The translations under genes and the position numbers were made by a program. A stretch of DNA of 64,000 nucleotides, taken from NCBI RefSeq assembly GCF_014640175.1, contig NZ_BMGL01000009.1, positions 62,001 to 126,000 on the forward strand, given 5' to 3'. Below, in pieces: positions 9,579 to 19,039 of this stretch. The DNA comes from Psychroflexus salis. GTDB taxonomy: Bacteria > Bacteroidota > Bacteroidia > Flavobacteriales > Flavobacteriaceae. Below the pieces are notes generated by a model. That model saw nothing but the letters and a program-made list of their open reading frames with translations. It had not been told where the DNA came from and made no database searches. Each line of letters begins with the position of its first letter. Within the stretch, counting starts at the first letter, position 1.

Positions 9579-10919
9579 TTATATTAATTTTCTAACAGCA
9601 TCTTTAAATTGTCTTCCTCGATCTTCATAATTTTCGAATAAATCGAAACTGGCACAAGCTGGAGAAAGTAATACTTGGTCGTTATCTTCTGCTAAATGCA
9701 TAGCCATGGCAACCGCTTCTTGCATAGATGTAGTTTCAAAAAGCTCGTCTACTACATTTCCATAAGCTTCAATAATTCTTGAATTATCTACACCTAAGCA
9801 GATAATACTTTTTACTTTTTCGTTTACTAAAGGCAACAACTCATGGTAGTCGTTTCCTTTATCAACTCCACCTAAAATCCAAATTGTTGGATGTTTCATA
9901 CTATCTAAAGCATAATAAGTAGCATTGATGTTGGTTGCTTTAGAGTCGTTAATGAAGCTAACTTTATTCACCGTTTTTACATTTTCTAAGCGATGCTCAA
10001 CTCCTTGAAAGCTTTCCATACTTTCCCGAATGGTGTCTTTTCTAATTTTTAATAATTTTGCTACTGCAGAACTTGCCATCGCATTTTTGGCATTGTGTTC
10101 GCCTTGTACGTTTAAGTGGTCTAAAGACATACTAAATATTTTATTATTGATGTTTATTTCTAATTTATTTTCTTTTTTACAAATACTATTTTCATGTAAA
10201 ATTGGATGAATTGACATGGGGATTTGCTGCGCTATAATTTTGTTTTTTTGAAGCCAGTTGGTTATTGAACTTTCGTCGGCATTATAAATTAAATAATCTT
10301 TATTAGTTTGATTTTTGGTAATTCGGAATTTAGCTTCAACATAGTTTTTAAATTCGTAATTGTACCGGTCCAAATGATCTGGAGTAATACTAGTAATAAT
10401 AGCAATGTGTGGTTTAAAAGTTTTAATTCCATCTAGTTGAAAGCTACTCAGTTCTAATACATAAATTTCTTTAGGATTAGTGGCTACTTGGTAAGCAAAA
10501 CTATCGCCTACATTTCCGGCCATACTTACCGATAAGCCCGCATTTTTTAAAATATGATAAATCATATTGGTTACGGTAGTTTTACCATTACTGCCTGTTA
10601 TTCCTATTAAAGTAGCTTGTGTAAATGCATACGCAAACTCAATTTCAGAAATTACATCAATTCCTTTTTTTATTGCTTTTTGAACCAATTCAGCCTCGTC
10701 TGGAATCCCTGGACTTTTTATAATAGTTGAAGCCGATAAAATTTCAGCTTCACTATGTTTACCTTCTTCCCAATTAACATTATGCGTATTTAAAATTGCT
10801 TTATATTTAGGTTTTATGCTAGATTTGTCTGATAAGAAAACGGCATAGCCTTGCTGTTTTGCTAAAACAGCAGCGCCTACTCCACTTTCTCCTCCACCTA
10901 AAATACTCAGCTTTTGCAT
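9579..10919 (-). CDS. murD: UDP-N-acetylmuramoyl-L-alanine--D-glutamate ligase
   Basis: MurD adds D-glutamate to UDP-MurNAc-L-Ala in the cytoplasm. The N-terminal motif GGGESGVGAAVLA is at 8-20, the ATP loop GITGSNGKTT at about 106-115, and the Mur-ligase C-terminal domain includes LLSPACASFDLFENYEDRG, which is specific for MurD. The length (446) is normal. It directly abuts mraY (10920) and is 3 bases from ftsW. Confidence 0.97.
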   Translation of the reverse strand: MQKLSILGGGESGVGAAVLAKQQGYAVFLSDKSSIKPKYKAILNTHNVNWEEGKHSEAEILSASTIIKSPGIPDEAELVQKAIKKGIDVISEIEFAYAFTQATLIGITGSNGKTTVTNMIYHILKNAGLSVSMAGNVGDSFAYQVATNPKEIYVLELSSFQLDGIKTFKPHIAIITSITPDHLDRYNYEFKNYVEAKFRITKNQTNKDYLIYNADESSITNWLQKNKIIAQQIPMSIHPILHENSICKKENKLEININNKIFSMSLDHLNVQGEHNAKNAMASSAVAKLLKIRKDTIRESMESFQGVEHRLENVKTVNKVSFINDSKATNINATYYALDSMKHPTIWILGGVDKGNDYHELLPLVNEKVKSIICLGVDNSRIIEAYGNVVDELFETTSMQEAVAMAMHLAEDNDQVLLSPACASFDLFENYEDRGRQFKDAVRKLI

Positions 10920-12143
10920 TTATCTAATTTTTAAAGTGACGATGGTCATTACGGCTAATAATATTCCTATAATCCAAAACCGAACTACGATTTTGCTTTC
11001 GTGCAATCCTTTTTTTTGATAATGATGATGTAAAGGCGACATTAAGAAAATACGTCGTCCTTCGCCAAATTTCTTCTTGGTATATTTAAACCAACTTACT
11101 TGTAAAACCACTGATAAATTTTCGATTAAGAAAATACCACATAATAGCGGTATTAATAGTTCTTTTCGTGTTGCAATGGCTATTACGGCAATCACTCCAC
11201 CAATGGTTAAACTACCCGTATCGCCCATAAAAACTTGAGCTGGATAGGTATTGTACCATAAAAACCCTACTAAAGCTCCGGCAAAGGCAGTAATAAAAAT
11301 TGTGGCTTCACCAACTCGTGGAATATTCATTACATTGAGGTAATTCGAAAAAATAAAATTTCCTGAAACCCATGCAAAAATACCAAGTGTTAAAACAATA
11401 ATTGCCGAACTCCCCGCAGCTAAACCATCAATTCCATCGGTTAAATTAGCTCCATTCGAAACAGCTGTTACAATAAAAATAACGATAGGTATAAAAATTA
11501 ACCAAGCATATTTTTCTAGTTTTGGACTAATCCAAGTTATTAATTTTGAATAATCCAACTCGTTTCCTTTTACAAACGGAATATTAGTTTTGGTTGATTT
11601 TTGTTCGGGTCCAGAAATACGCTGCATTTGTTCAGTTTCGTTATCCATTTGCATGGCGTAAGTTTCTTTGACCGTTATGTCTTGATGAAAAAACATAGTT
11701 GCACCAACAATAATTCCTAAGCCAACTTGACCAATAACTTTAAACTTCCCTTTTAAACCATCTTTATTTTTTTTGAAGGTTTTAATGTAATCGTCCAAAA
11801 AACCAATACTTCCCATCCAAAGAGTAGTGATGATAAGCAGTATAATGTAAATATTATCTAATTTAGCAAATAGCAAAACAGGAATTAATGTTGAAAAAAT
11901 AATAATTAAGCCACCCATGGTTGGTGTTCCTGCTTTTTCTTTTTGGCCTTCTAAGCCTAAATCGCGTACACTTTCGCCAACTTGCTTAGCCAGAAGAATC
12001 CGAATTATTTTTTTCCCAAAAATGGTAGAGATAAGCAATGAAGTTATAATCGCAGCTGCTGCTCTAAAGGAGATAAAATTGAATAATCCAGCTCCTGGAA
12101 AATCGTAATGTGTGGCTAAATATTCAAAAAGGTAATACAGCAT
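10920..12143 (-). CDS. mraY: Phospho-N-acetylmuramoyl-pentapeptide-transferase
   Basis: MraY transfers phospho-MurNAc-pentapeptide to undecaprenyl phosphate to form lipid I. It is a polytopic membrane enzyme with the motifs [36 protein letters not shown] and [10 protein letters not shown], holding the catalytic aspartates and the HHH motif. At 407 residues it is longer than the E. coli enzyme (360). The extra length is a polar insert at about 160-200, after the helix following the first aspartate motif, a region that is variable in Bacteroidota. Confidence 0.97.
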   Translation of the reverse strand: MLYYLFEYLATHYDFPGAGLFNFISFRAAAAIITSLLISTIFGKKIIRILLAKQVGESVRDLGLEGQKEKAGTPTMGGLIIIFSTLIPVLLFAKLDNIYIILLIITTLWMGSIGFLDDYIKTFKKNKDGLKGKFKVIGQVGLGIIVGATMFFHQDITVKETYAMQMDNETEQMQRISGPEQKSTKTNIPFVKGNELDYSKLITWISPKLEKYAWLIFIPIVIFIVTAVSNGANLTDGIDGLAAGSSAIIVLTLGIFAWVSGNFIFSNYLNVMNIPRVGEATIFITAFAGALVGFLWYNTYPAQVFMGDTGSLTIGGVIAVIAIATRKELLIPLLCGIFLIENLSVVLQVSWFKYTKKKFGEGRRIFLMSPLHHHYQKKGLHESKIVVRFWIIGILLAVMTIVTLKIR

Positions 12144-12149
12144 AACTCT

Positions 12150-13616
12150 CTATTTATCAAATTTGTTTAAATAGTTTTTTAAATGTTGTAAATCATCAAA
12201 ATCTGATCGTACTCCATTAACTTCTTGGTAAGTTTCGTGTCCCTTGCCAGCTACCAAAATAATATCTTTAGGTTGAGCCATTTTACAAGCAGTTTTAATG
12301 GCTTGCTCTCTAGCCGTAATTGAAATTACTTTTTTCACATCAGTAGGTTCTATACCTTTTTCCATATCTTGTATAATAGCATCAGGGTTTTCAGTTCGTG
12401 GATTATCGCTTGTTAAAATAACCTGTGTACTTAACTGTCCAGCTATTTTAGCCATTAAAGGTCTTTTTGTTGCATCACGATCGCCACCGCATCCCACTAC
12501 GGTAAATAATTCTTCATTTTTAGTACGTATAGCATTTATGGTACTCAACACATTTTCTAAGGCATCTGGAGTGTGTGCATAATCTACAATAGCTGTAATT
12601 TTTTGTTTTTCTGAAATAAAATGTTGAAAACGCCCACTTACAGGTTTCAACTCGCTTATTAATCGTAAATTTTCTAAGCGATCTACTCCTAATAAGTCGG
12701 CTACTGAAAAAACAGCTAATAAATTATATGCATTGAAGCTTCCTATAAGTGGTGACCAAACTTCGGTATCGTTAAGCTTCAATAACAATCCATTAAAATT
12801 ATTTTCTAAAACTTTAGCTGTATAATCTGAGTGGCTTTTTAACGAATATGAGTATTTTTTTGCTCTTGAATTTTGAAGCATTACATCTCCATTTTTATCG
12901 TCGGTATTGATTAATGCGAAAGCTGATTTAGGCAATTCATCAAATAATATTTTTTTAGCATCTCTATAGTCAGCAAAAGTTTTGTGGTAATCTAAATGAT
13001 CGTGCGACAAATTGGTGAAGACAGCTCCAGCAAAGTGTAAAGCTTTGGTTCTGTGTTGTACAATTCCATGCGAACTAGCTTCCATAAAAACATACTCAAC
13101 TCCATCTTTTTGCATTTCATCTAAATACTTATTAATGGTTAATGAATCCGGAGTAGTTAATTTTGTTTGAAAATCTTGATTATTAATCTTTATTACAACT
13201 GTAGAAATTAAACCTACCTTAAAACCCGCATTTTTAAACAACTGAAAGAGCAAACTGCTAACAGTAGTTTTTCCATTGGTGCCCGTTATGCCAATCAGTT
13301 TCATTTTAGTTGAAGGTCGGTCGTAAAAATTATCAGCAATAAATGCAGCTGCCAAACGCGTATCTTCTACCTGAATATAAGTAACTCCATTATTTCTTTT
13401 TTCTGGTAAAATTTCACAAACTACAGCTAAAGCGCCTTGGTTTATAGCATTTGGAATAAATTGGTGTGCATCGGTATGCGTTCCTTTAATGGCAATAAAC
13501 AAATCGTTTAATCCTACTTTAGTAGAATCGATATGTATATTTCTTACCTGCTGTGAAGTATTTCCTTCAACAGCTAAAATAGGAACTCGATATAATATGT
13601 CGCTTAATGTATTCAA
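12150..13616 (-). CDS. murE: UDP-MurNAc-L-Ala-D-Glu:meso-diaminopimelate ligase
   Basis: MurE adds the third stem-peptide residue. The ATP loop GITGTNGKTTVSS is at about 109-121. The DNPR motif (in LTSDNPRTENPD, about residue 405) is the known determinant for meso-diaminopimelate rather than lysine, so the peptidoglycan is predicted to be DAP type. Length is 488, normal. Its start overlaps the ftsI stop by four bases. Confidence 0.96.
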   Translation of the reverse strand: MNTLSDILYRVPILAVEGNTSQQVRNIHIDSTKVGLNDLFIAIKGTHTDAHQFIPNAINQGALAVVCEILPEKRNNGVTYIQVEDTRLAAAFIADNFYDRPSTKMKLIGITGTNGKTTVSSLLFQLFKNAGFKVGLISTVVIKINNQDFQTKLTTPDSLTINKYLDEMQKDGVEYVFMEASSHGIVQHRTKALHFAGAVFTNLSHDHLDYHKTFADYRDAKKILFDELPKSAFALINTDDKNGDVMLQNSRAKKYSYSLKSHSDYTAKVLENNFNGLLLKLNDTEVWSPLIGSFNAYNLLAVFSVADLLGVDRLENLRLISELKPVSGRFQHFISEKQKITAIVDYAHTPDALENVLSTINAIRTKNEELFTVVGCGGDRDATKRPLMAKIAGQLSTQVILTSDNPRTENPDAIIQDMEKGIEPTDVKKVISITAREQAIKTACKMAQPKDIILVAGKGHETYQEVNGVRSDFDDLQHLKNYLNKFDK

Positions 13617-15571
13617 CTTAAAATAAGATTTACTATTTGATTTGGTTCTACTTTATTTCCTTGTGGAATGGATTGTTCTTTTACTTTTCCTTGTCCATAA
13701 ATTTTAACCCTTAAGCCCATATTTTCTAACAAAGCAACCGCATCCATTACGGGTAAACCTTTTAAATCTGGCATAATGGTTTTATATTTTTGAGATAATT
13801 GATAGTAGTTTTGAAAATCCTGATTAGCATAGTCAACTTCAAACGATTCAACTTTATCAATTACAGGTGTATCTTTATAAATTTTGTGTGCTATTTTTTG
13901 AAAAACTGGTGCTGCAACTGTACTGCCATAATAGCCTTTATCAGGATTGGGTTTATTAATTACCACAATACAAGAATACTTAGGTTTATCTGCAGGAAAA
14001 TAACCAGCAAAGGAAGAGATGTATCTTCCAGATTCAATCCAATATTCGGTTTGACAAGTTCCTGTTTTACCTGCCATGGAATAATTTTCAGAATAAATAT
14101 GGCTTGCTGTACCACGTTTTACAGTATTTTCCATTAATTGCTGAAGAATTTGCGCGGTTTCTTTAGAGCAAACTGAACCTTGGTAAACTACTTCAGAAAA
14201 ATCCTGTACCAATTGGTTTTTATCGCGTACCTCTTTAATGAATTTTGGTTTTACTTTTAAACCATCGTTAGCAATGGCATTGTAAAAAGTTAAAATTTGC
14301 AGCGGCGTTAACGAAACTCCATAACCAAAAGAAAGCCAAGGTAAAGTTGTACCGTACCAATTAGCATCATCTGGATGTGGAATGTTTGGTTTACCTTCTC
14401 CTTTAATTTGAAGACCAAGTTTTTCACCCAAGCCCATATTCATTAATCGATTAACAAATTGTTCTGGCTTATCTTTGTAATTATCATAAACCATTTGAGA
14501 AAAAGCAGTATTTGAAGAAACTTCAAAAGCTTCAGCTAAATTAATTTCACCATATCCGCCTAACTTTGAATCCCGAACTGTTCGATCAAAATATTTTATT
14601 TTCCCACCCTGCGTATCCACTATGCTTGTAGTGTCTACTACTCGATCTTCCAGGGCTGCAGCCATGCTCATTAATTTAAACGTTGAGCCCGGCTCATGCG
14701 ACTCGTAAACTGCATAATTAATCTTTTCGTAATATTTACCCGATTTAGCACTTCGTCCTAAATTAGCAATGGCTTTTACTTCTCCTGTTTTCGTTTCCAT
14801 AACCACCACCGAACCATGGTCAGCTTCAAAACGTTCTAAGGCTTCAAGTAAAGCATGATGCGCAATATCCTGAATATTAACATCGATAGTTGTAATTACA
14901 TCGTAACCATCTTTGGGCTCAATTTCGTGTAAATCGTTGATGGGTTTCCATTGTCCTTTGGCGATTTTTTGCTTAGTACGTTGGCCTTTTTCTCCTTTTA
15001 AGTAGTCGTTAAAAGCACCTTCTAATCCTACATTTCCGTAACCAACAGTACGCTCACCTACTTTTCCGAGCGGATGCTCTCTCACGGTTTGCTGTTCTGC
15101 AATAAATCCACCTTTATAAGCTCCTTTATTAAAAAGTGGAAATTCACGCACCTTCATGTACTCTGAATAATCTAAATTTCGAGCAATAAATACATACCGG
15201 TTTTTAGTGACTCTTGCCTTTCGAAGCTTGTTTTGATAATATGCAACGCTTTCTCCAAAAAATTGAGAAAGCGCATTGGATAAAGGCTTTAAATTTTCTT
15301 TAAAATCTATATCTGAAGCTGTTACAGCATCGAATCTAATTTCGTATTTAGGTACAGATGTAGCCAATAAATTCATATTTGCGTCGTAGATATTACCGCG
15401 GTTAGGTTCTATGGTAAACTTTCTGTAAACCTGTGTTTCGGCCATATCACGATATACTTCGCCTTCTAAAAATTGAATTTCGATTAGCTTAAAACCAACA
15501 AACAAAGGAAGCAACATAAATAGTCCGACTACTATGTAAAAGCGTTTCAATATTTGCTTACTATCTGTCAT
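13613..15571 (-). CDS. ftsI: Septal peptidoglycan transpeptidase (PBP) with PASTA domain
   Basis: A class B penicillin-binding protein that crosslinks septal peptidoglycan as partner of FtsW. There is one N-terminal transmembrane helix (about 11-30), a dimerisation/pedestal domain with the RGNIYD motif at about 58-63, and a transpeptidase domain with STFK at 296-299 (nucleophile S296), SSN at 352-354 and KTGT at 502-505. A C-terminal PASTA domain (about 597-652) is present, as in SpoVD-like proteins and other Bacteroidota FtsI, but not in E. coli FtsI. Confidence 0.95.
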   Translation of the reverse strand: MTDSKQILKRFYIVVGLFMLLPLFVGFKLIEIQFLEGEVYRDMAETQVYRKFTIEPNRGNIYDANMNLLATSVPKYEIRFDAVTASDIDFKENLKPLSNALSQFFGESVAYYQNKLRKARVTKNRYVFIARNLDYSEYMKVREFPLFNKGAYKGGFIAEQQTVREHPLGKVGERTVGYGNVGLEGAFNDYLKGEKGQRTKQKIAKGQWKPINDLHEIEPKDGYDVITTIDVNIQDIAHHALLEALERFEADHGSVVVMETKTGEVKAIANLGRSAKSGKYYEKINYAVYESHEPGSTFKLMSMAAALEDRVVDTTSIVDTQGGKIKYFDRTVRDSKLGGYGEINLAEAFEVSSNTAFSQMVYDNYKDKPEQFVNRLMNMGLGEKLGLQIKGEGKPNIPHPDDANWYGTTLPWLSFGYGVSLTPLQILTFYNAIANDGLKVKPKFIKEVRDKNQLVQDFSEVVYQGSVCSKETAQILQQLMENTVKRGTASHIYSENYSMAGKTGTCQTEYWIESGRYISSFAGYFPADKPKYSCIVVINKPNPDKGYYGSTVAAPVFQKIAHKIYKDTPVIDKVESFEVDYANQDFQNYYQLSQKYKTIMPDLKGLPVMDAVALLENMGLRVKIYGQGKVKEQSIPQGNKVEPNQIVNLILS

Positions 15572-15895
15572 TTAATTAGTTAATGTTGATTTTACAATAA
15601 TTTTACTTGGTGGTGTTGAAGATGTTCCAATTCCACGCGATTTCATTTTTCGAGCAACACTTGACTCCATTTTTAATTGCATGAGCTGCTTACGAGCATC
15701 TACAAATTCGCTTCGCAATTCTTTAACTTGCAAGTTAATTTCTGCGATTTCTAGAACTTTTCGGTCTGCACTATGCGAACTAGCAATCATAATAATTGCT
15801 AAAAAAGTACAATACAAAATAAAACGCCAATTATCGAACGCGCTACCCCGAACTAAAAAATCACCCCTAACAATTTGTTTAAATCCCAAAGCCAT
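15572..15895 (-). CDS. ftsL: FtsL-like bitopic division protein
   Basis: The 107-residue protein has a single membrane helix at about 26-42 followed by a heptad-like segment (EIAEINLQVKELRSEFVDAR) expected to form the coiled coil of FtsL. Sequence alone is weak, but size, topology and position between rsmH and ftsI match FtsL of other dcw clusters. It abuts ftsI without a gap and starts two bases after the rsmH stop. Confidence 0.82.
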   Translation of the reverse strand: MALGFKQIVRGDFLVRGSAFDNWRFILYCTFLAIIMIASSHSADRKVLEIAEINLQVKELRSEFVDARKQLMQLKMESSVARKMKSRGIGTSSTPPSKIIVKSTLTN

Positions 15896-15897
15896 AT

Positions 15898-16812
15898 TTA
15901 GTTTTTATCAATGCGTTTAGCTATTCGTAATTTTGCACTCCTTGCTCTTGAATTTTCAGCATTTTCTTGATCAGTCGGAACCATTAATTTTCCAACTTTC
16001 ACAAAAGGCACTTGTGGCTTTCCGTAAAAATCTTTTTCAACTTCGCCTTCAAATTTTCCACTTCTAATAAAATTCTTCACCAAACGATCTTCTAAAGAAT
16101 GGTAAGAAATTACACTTAGCCTTCCATTTTCTTTAAGTAAATCTGGCGTTTGCAGCAAAAATTCTTTTAAAGCTTCAATTTCTTGGTTTACTTCTATACG
16201 TATTGCTTGATAGATTCGAGCCAACATTTTGTTGATTTTTAATGCTGAAAAAAAAGGTTTTATAATAGCATTAAATTGAGTTGTGGTTTGAATAGGTTGA
16301 TCTTCTCTCGTTTCAATAATTTTTGAAGCTATTTTAAAAGCAATTCTAATTTCGGCGTAATCCCGAATAATACGGGTTAAATCTTCAAGAGAATAATGAT
16401 TAATTACTTCGTAAGCACCAATTTTGTCACTCGGATTCATTCGCATATCTAAAGCAGCTTCAAACCGAATTGAAAAACCACGTTCAGCAACATTAAATTG
16501 ATGAGATGAAACACCAAAATCAGCCAAAATTCCATCAACTTCTTTCACTCCTTCAAAACGCAAGTAGCGCTTTAAGTGTCTAAAGTTAGCCTGAATTAAA
16601 TGAAAGCGACTATCTGCTATACTGTTTTGAACAGCATCTGGGTCTTGATCGAATGCAAACAATTTACCGTTTTCACCTAAATGAGATAAAATTGAACGGC
16701 TATGGCCACCACCTCCAAAAGTAACATCTACGTAAACTCCGTCTGGATTTATTGCCAAACCATTAATGCTCTCGATTAATAAAACCGGTATGTGGTAATT
16801 ACTCTCCATCAT
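15898..16812 (-). CDS. rsmH: 16S rRNA (cytosine-1402-N4)-methyltransferase RsmH
   Basis: RsmH (MraW) methylates N4 of C1402 in the 16S rRNA P-site region using S-adenosylmethionine. The SAM motif DVTFGGGGHSRSIL is at about 29-42, FDQDPDA follows, and the signature SYHSLEDRLVKNF lies near residues 236-248. Length 304 is typical. It is the second gene of the dcw cluster and overlaps mraZ by 14 bases. Confidence 0.97.
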   Translation of the reverse strand: MMESNYHIPVLLIESINGLAINPDGVYVDVTFGGGGHSRSILSHLGENGKLFAFDQDPDAVQNSIADSRFHLIQANFRHLKRYLRFEGVKEVDGILADFGVSSHQFNVAERGFSIRFEAALDMRMNPSDKIGAYEVINHYSLEDLTRIIRDYAEIRIAFKIASKIIETREDQPIQTTTQFNAIIKPFFSALKINKMLARIYQAIRIEVNQEIEALKEFLLQTPDLLKENGRLSVISYHSLEDRLVKNFIRSGKFEGEVEKDFYGKPQVPFVKVGKLMVPTDQENAENSRARSAKLRIAKRIDKN

Positions 16813-17251
16813 TGCCCATTACTTCTTCAGCTAAATCTGCAAAATCATCGAAAGACGAGATAGCCGATTCATATTTATCTTTATCCCATATTTCAATAAT
16901 GTTTATAGCCGATGCTACAACAATTTCTTTTTTAATATCAGCAAAACCAACCAAGTCTTTAGGAATTAACAACCTACCATTAGCGTCTATTTCTACCTGC
17001 TTAACTCCAGCGGTAAACTTTCTAATAAAGTCGTTGTTTTTCTTTTTAAATCGATTTAAACCATTGAGTTTTTGCATCAATGCATTCCACTCCTGCATGG
17101 GGTACATTTCTAAACATTCTTGAAAGACTGAACGCTTTAACACAAAACCTTCACTTAAACCAGCAGCGAGTTGTTTTTTTAACGCAGAAGGCAGCATAAG
17201 CCGCGCTTTAGCATCAATTTTACATTCGTATGATCCGACTAAATTGGTCAC
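16799..17251 (-). CDS. mraZ: Transcriptional regulator MraZ
   Basis: MraZ is the DNA-binding regulator at the head of dcw clusters and acts on its own promoter. The 150-residue protein shows two AbrB-like half domains, each with the DxxxR core: DAKARLMLP (about 13-21) and DANGRLLIP (about 90-98). A row of three 10-base operator-like repeats lies 37-62 bases upstream (17288-17313), supporting autoregulation of the whole cluster. Confidence 0.96.
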   Translation of the reverse strand: MTNLVGSYECKIDAKARLMLPSALKKQLAAGLSEGFVLKRSVFQECLEMYPMQEWNALMQKLNGLNRFKKKNNDFIRKFTAGVKQVEIDANGRLLIPKDLVGFADIKKEIVVASAINIIEIWDKDKYESAISSFDDFADLAEEVMGNDGE

Positions 17252-17269
17252 TTTCTAGGTTTTATATTC

Positions 17270-17277
17270 CAAATATA
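17270..17277 (-). promoter_or_regulatory. Probable dcw promoter -7 box
   Basis: On the minus strand the sequence is TATATTTG, an exact match to the Bacteroidota -7 consensus TAnnTTTG. It lies 18 bases before the mraZ ATG, implying a very short leader. No clear -33 TTTG is seen; the region where it should be is occupied by the MraZ operator repeats. Confidence 0.6.
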
Positions 17278-17287
17278 TTGATTTTTT

Positions 17288-17313
17288 TACCACTTTATCC
17301 CACTTTACCCCAC
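17288..17313 (-). promoter_or_regulatory. MraZ operator: three GTGG repeats at 10-base spacing
   Basis: Read on the minus strand the region is GTGGGGTAAA, GTGGGATAAA, GTGGTAAAAA in tandem. The phasing is one helical turn. Known MraZ sites are arrays of TGGG(N) boxes (E. coli) or AAAGTG-type boxes (Mycoplasma), and both cores occur here. The array overlaps the expected -33 region of the mraZ promoter, consistent with repression. Confidence 0.8.
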
Positions 17314-17540
17314 ATTGTTAATAAGTTTTTCAAAAATTGAGATTGCGTTTATGTTATGAAAAAAGTAAATGGTCTGAAATTGCCTAGTATAACTATAAAA
17401 TGCAGATTAGATTTTAAATATTTTCGAAAAGTAAAAAAGGTGGGAAGGATTAAATCGAAATTCAAAAAAAAGCTATGCATGCATAATTTTTAAGAAAACT
17501 CCTTTCATTATAAGGCTTAAGACTTGGGTATTCAATAAAA

Positions 17541-17573
17541 ATAAGTATACTTGTAGAAATATAAGTATATTTG
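17541..17573 (+). promoter_or_regulatory. Duplicated promoter-like motif before the hydrolase gene
   Basis: ATAAGTATACTTG (17541-17553) and ATAAGTATATTTG (17561-17573) are 13-base direct repeats differing at one base, 20 bases apart. The second contains TATATTTG (17566-17573), a consensus -7 box 22 bases before the ATG at 17596. The first may be a degenerate promoter or part of an operator. Confidence 0.5.
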
Positions 17574-17595
17574 GCACTTGAAATTTCACTAGTGA

Positions 17596-18360
17596 ATGGA
17601 AAACAAAATACAGCAGCAAGGTAAATTTAAGTTTATAGAATGTGGTGAAGGCACACCAATGCTAATACTACACGGTTTAATGGGTGGTCTTAGCAATTTT
17701 GATGGTGTTGCTGAATATTTTCCGCAACATGGCTATAAAGTAGTTATACCCGAACTACCTATTTACGACATGCCTTTGCTAAAAACCAACATAAAAAACA
17801 TCACTAAATTTATTAAAGAATTTATTGAAGCCCGCGGATACGAAAAAGTTATCTTACTTGGTAATTCTTTGGGTGGCCATATCGGTTTACTGACTACAAA
17901 ATTATACCCAGAATATATTAAAGCTTTAGTCATAACTGGTAGCTCTGGCTTATACGAAAGCGCAATGGGAGACAGTTATCCTAAAAAAGGCGATTTTGAA
18001 TACATTAAGAAAAAAGCACAAGATGTCTTTTATGATCCTGCAGTTGCTACCGACGAAATTGTTGAAGATGTTTACCAAACTATTAAAGACAGAAACAAAT
18101 TAATTAGAATTTTAGCTATTGCCAAAAGTGCCATTCGCCACAATATGGCTAAAGATTTACCCAATATGAAACAGCCAACTTGTATTATTTGGGGCAAACA
18201 AGACGATGTTACTCCTCCAAAAGTAGCAGACGAATTTAACCAATTACTGCCAAATTCAGATTTATTTTGGATTGATAAATGTGGGCATGCGGCTATGATG
18301 GAACATCCTGATTTGTTTAATGAAATTTTACACACTTGGTTACAAAAAAGGTCTTTATAA
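17596..18360 (+). CDS. Alpha/beta-fold hydrolase
   Basis: A 254-residue cytoplasmic hydrolase with the oxyanion motif LHGLMGG at about 25-31 and the nucleophile elbow GNSLGG (Ser91). The acid lies in the WGKQDDVTPP segment and the histidine in CGHAAMMEHP, so the catalytic triad is complete. The substrate cannot be told from sequence. The gene ends one base before engB starts, so they are co-transcribed; this pairing is common in Flavobacteriia as far as I recall. Confidence 0.88.
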   Translation: MENKIQQQGKFKFIECGEGTPMLILHGLMGGLSNFDGVAEYFPQHGYKVVIPELPIYDMPLLKTNIKNITKFIKEFIEARGYEKVILLGNSLGGHIGLLTTKLYPEYIKALVITGSSGLYESAMGDSYPKKGDFEYIKKKAQDVFYDPAVATDEIVEDVYQTIKDRNKLIRILAIAKSAIRHNMAKDLPNMKQPTCIIWGKQDDVTPPKVADEFNQLLPNSDLFWIDKCGHAAMMEHPDLFNEILHTWLQKRSL

Positions 18361-18963
18361 ATGAAGATTAAAACTGCTGAGTTTATTATTAGTAATGCTA
18401 AAGTTGATAAATGTCCAGACAGTAAACTGCCTGAGTATGCGTTTATCGGTAGAAGTAATGTTGGCAAGTCTTCTTTAATAAATATGTTAACCGAACATAA
18501 GAAACTAGCCATGGTTTCTGGAAAACCTGGAAAAACCAGACTAATAAATCACTTTTTAATTAATAAAGAGTGGCATTTAGTAGATTTACCAGGTTACGGA
18601 TACGCTAGGGTTAGTAAAAAAGAGAAAAAAGTTTTTCAGCAATTTATAACTGACTATTTTAAAAAACGAAAGCAACTAGTAAGCGCTTTTGTATTGGTCG
18701 ATATTAGACATGAAGCCCAAAAAATTGATTTAGAATTTATGCAATGGTTGGGCGAAAATGCAATACCATTTTCAGTTGTTTTTACAAAAGCAGACAAACT
18801 TAAACCCAACGTAATCGATAAAAATATTGAAGCATATAAAGCCAATTTATTAAACACTTGGGAAAGCTTACCCCCTATTTTTGTTACTTCTTCATCTAAA
18901 AAAATAGGACAAGAAGAAGTATTGAATTACATCCAAGAAGTGAACAACCAACTAAACTGGTAA
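18361..18963 (+). CDS. engB: Ribosome biogenesis GTPase EngB (YsxC/YihA)
   Basis: A 200-residue TRAFAC GTPase with G1 GRSNVGKSS at about 29-37, G3 DLPGYGYA, and G4 TKAD. This set, including the conserved PGYGYA, identifies EngB, which is needed for 50S subunit assembly. Length is normal. It starts immediately after the hydrolase stop codon, with no intergenic space. Confidence 0.95.
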   Translation: MKIKTAEFIISNAKVDKCPDSKLPEYAFIGRSNVGKSSLINMLTEHKKLAMVSGKPGKTRLINHFLINKEWHLVDLPGYGYARVSKKEKKVFQQFITDYFKKRKQLVSAFVLVDIRHEAQKIDLEFMQWLGENAIPFSVVFTKADKLKPNVIDKNIEAYKANLLNTWESLPPIFVTSSSKKIGQEEVLNYIQEVNNQLNW

Positions 18964-19039
18964 GTAATTAGTCTGTTAATTTATTAAATTCAAAAAAAAT
19001 TATAATTTTGAATTACACCAACTAATTAATCCATTTATT

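Larger units (their letters stand above)
17252..17595. other. Divergent regulatory gap between mraZ and the hydrolase gene
   Basis: This 344-base gap holds the mraZ promoter and operator at its left end and the hydrolase promoter-like repeats at its right end (17541-17573). Between them is a perfect 12-base palindrome TATGCATGCATA at 17474-17485. No additional gene is supported. Confidence 0.65.

Noticed and set aside
12298-12582. Plus-strand open frame of 94 codons inside murE
   Set aside because: It lies wholly within a well-supported minus-strand murE and has no homology-like features; it is a shadow of the real gene.
18072-18512. Minus-strand open frame of 146 codons across the hydrolase and engB genes
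   Set aside because: It is antisense to two genes with clear catalytic motifs and has no signals of its own.
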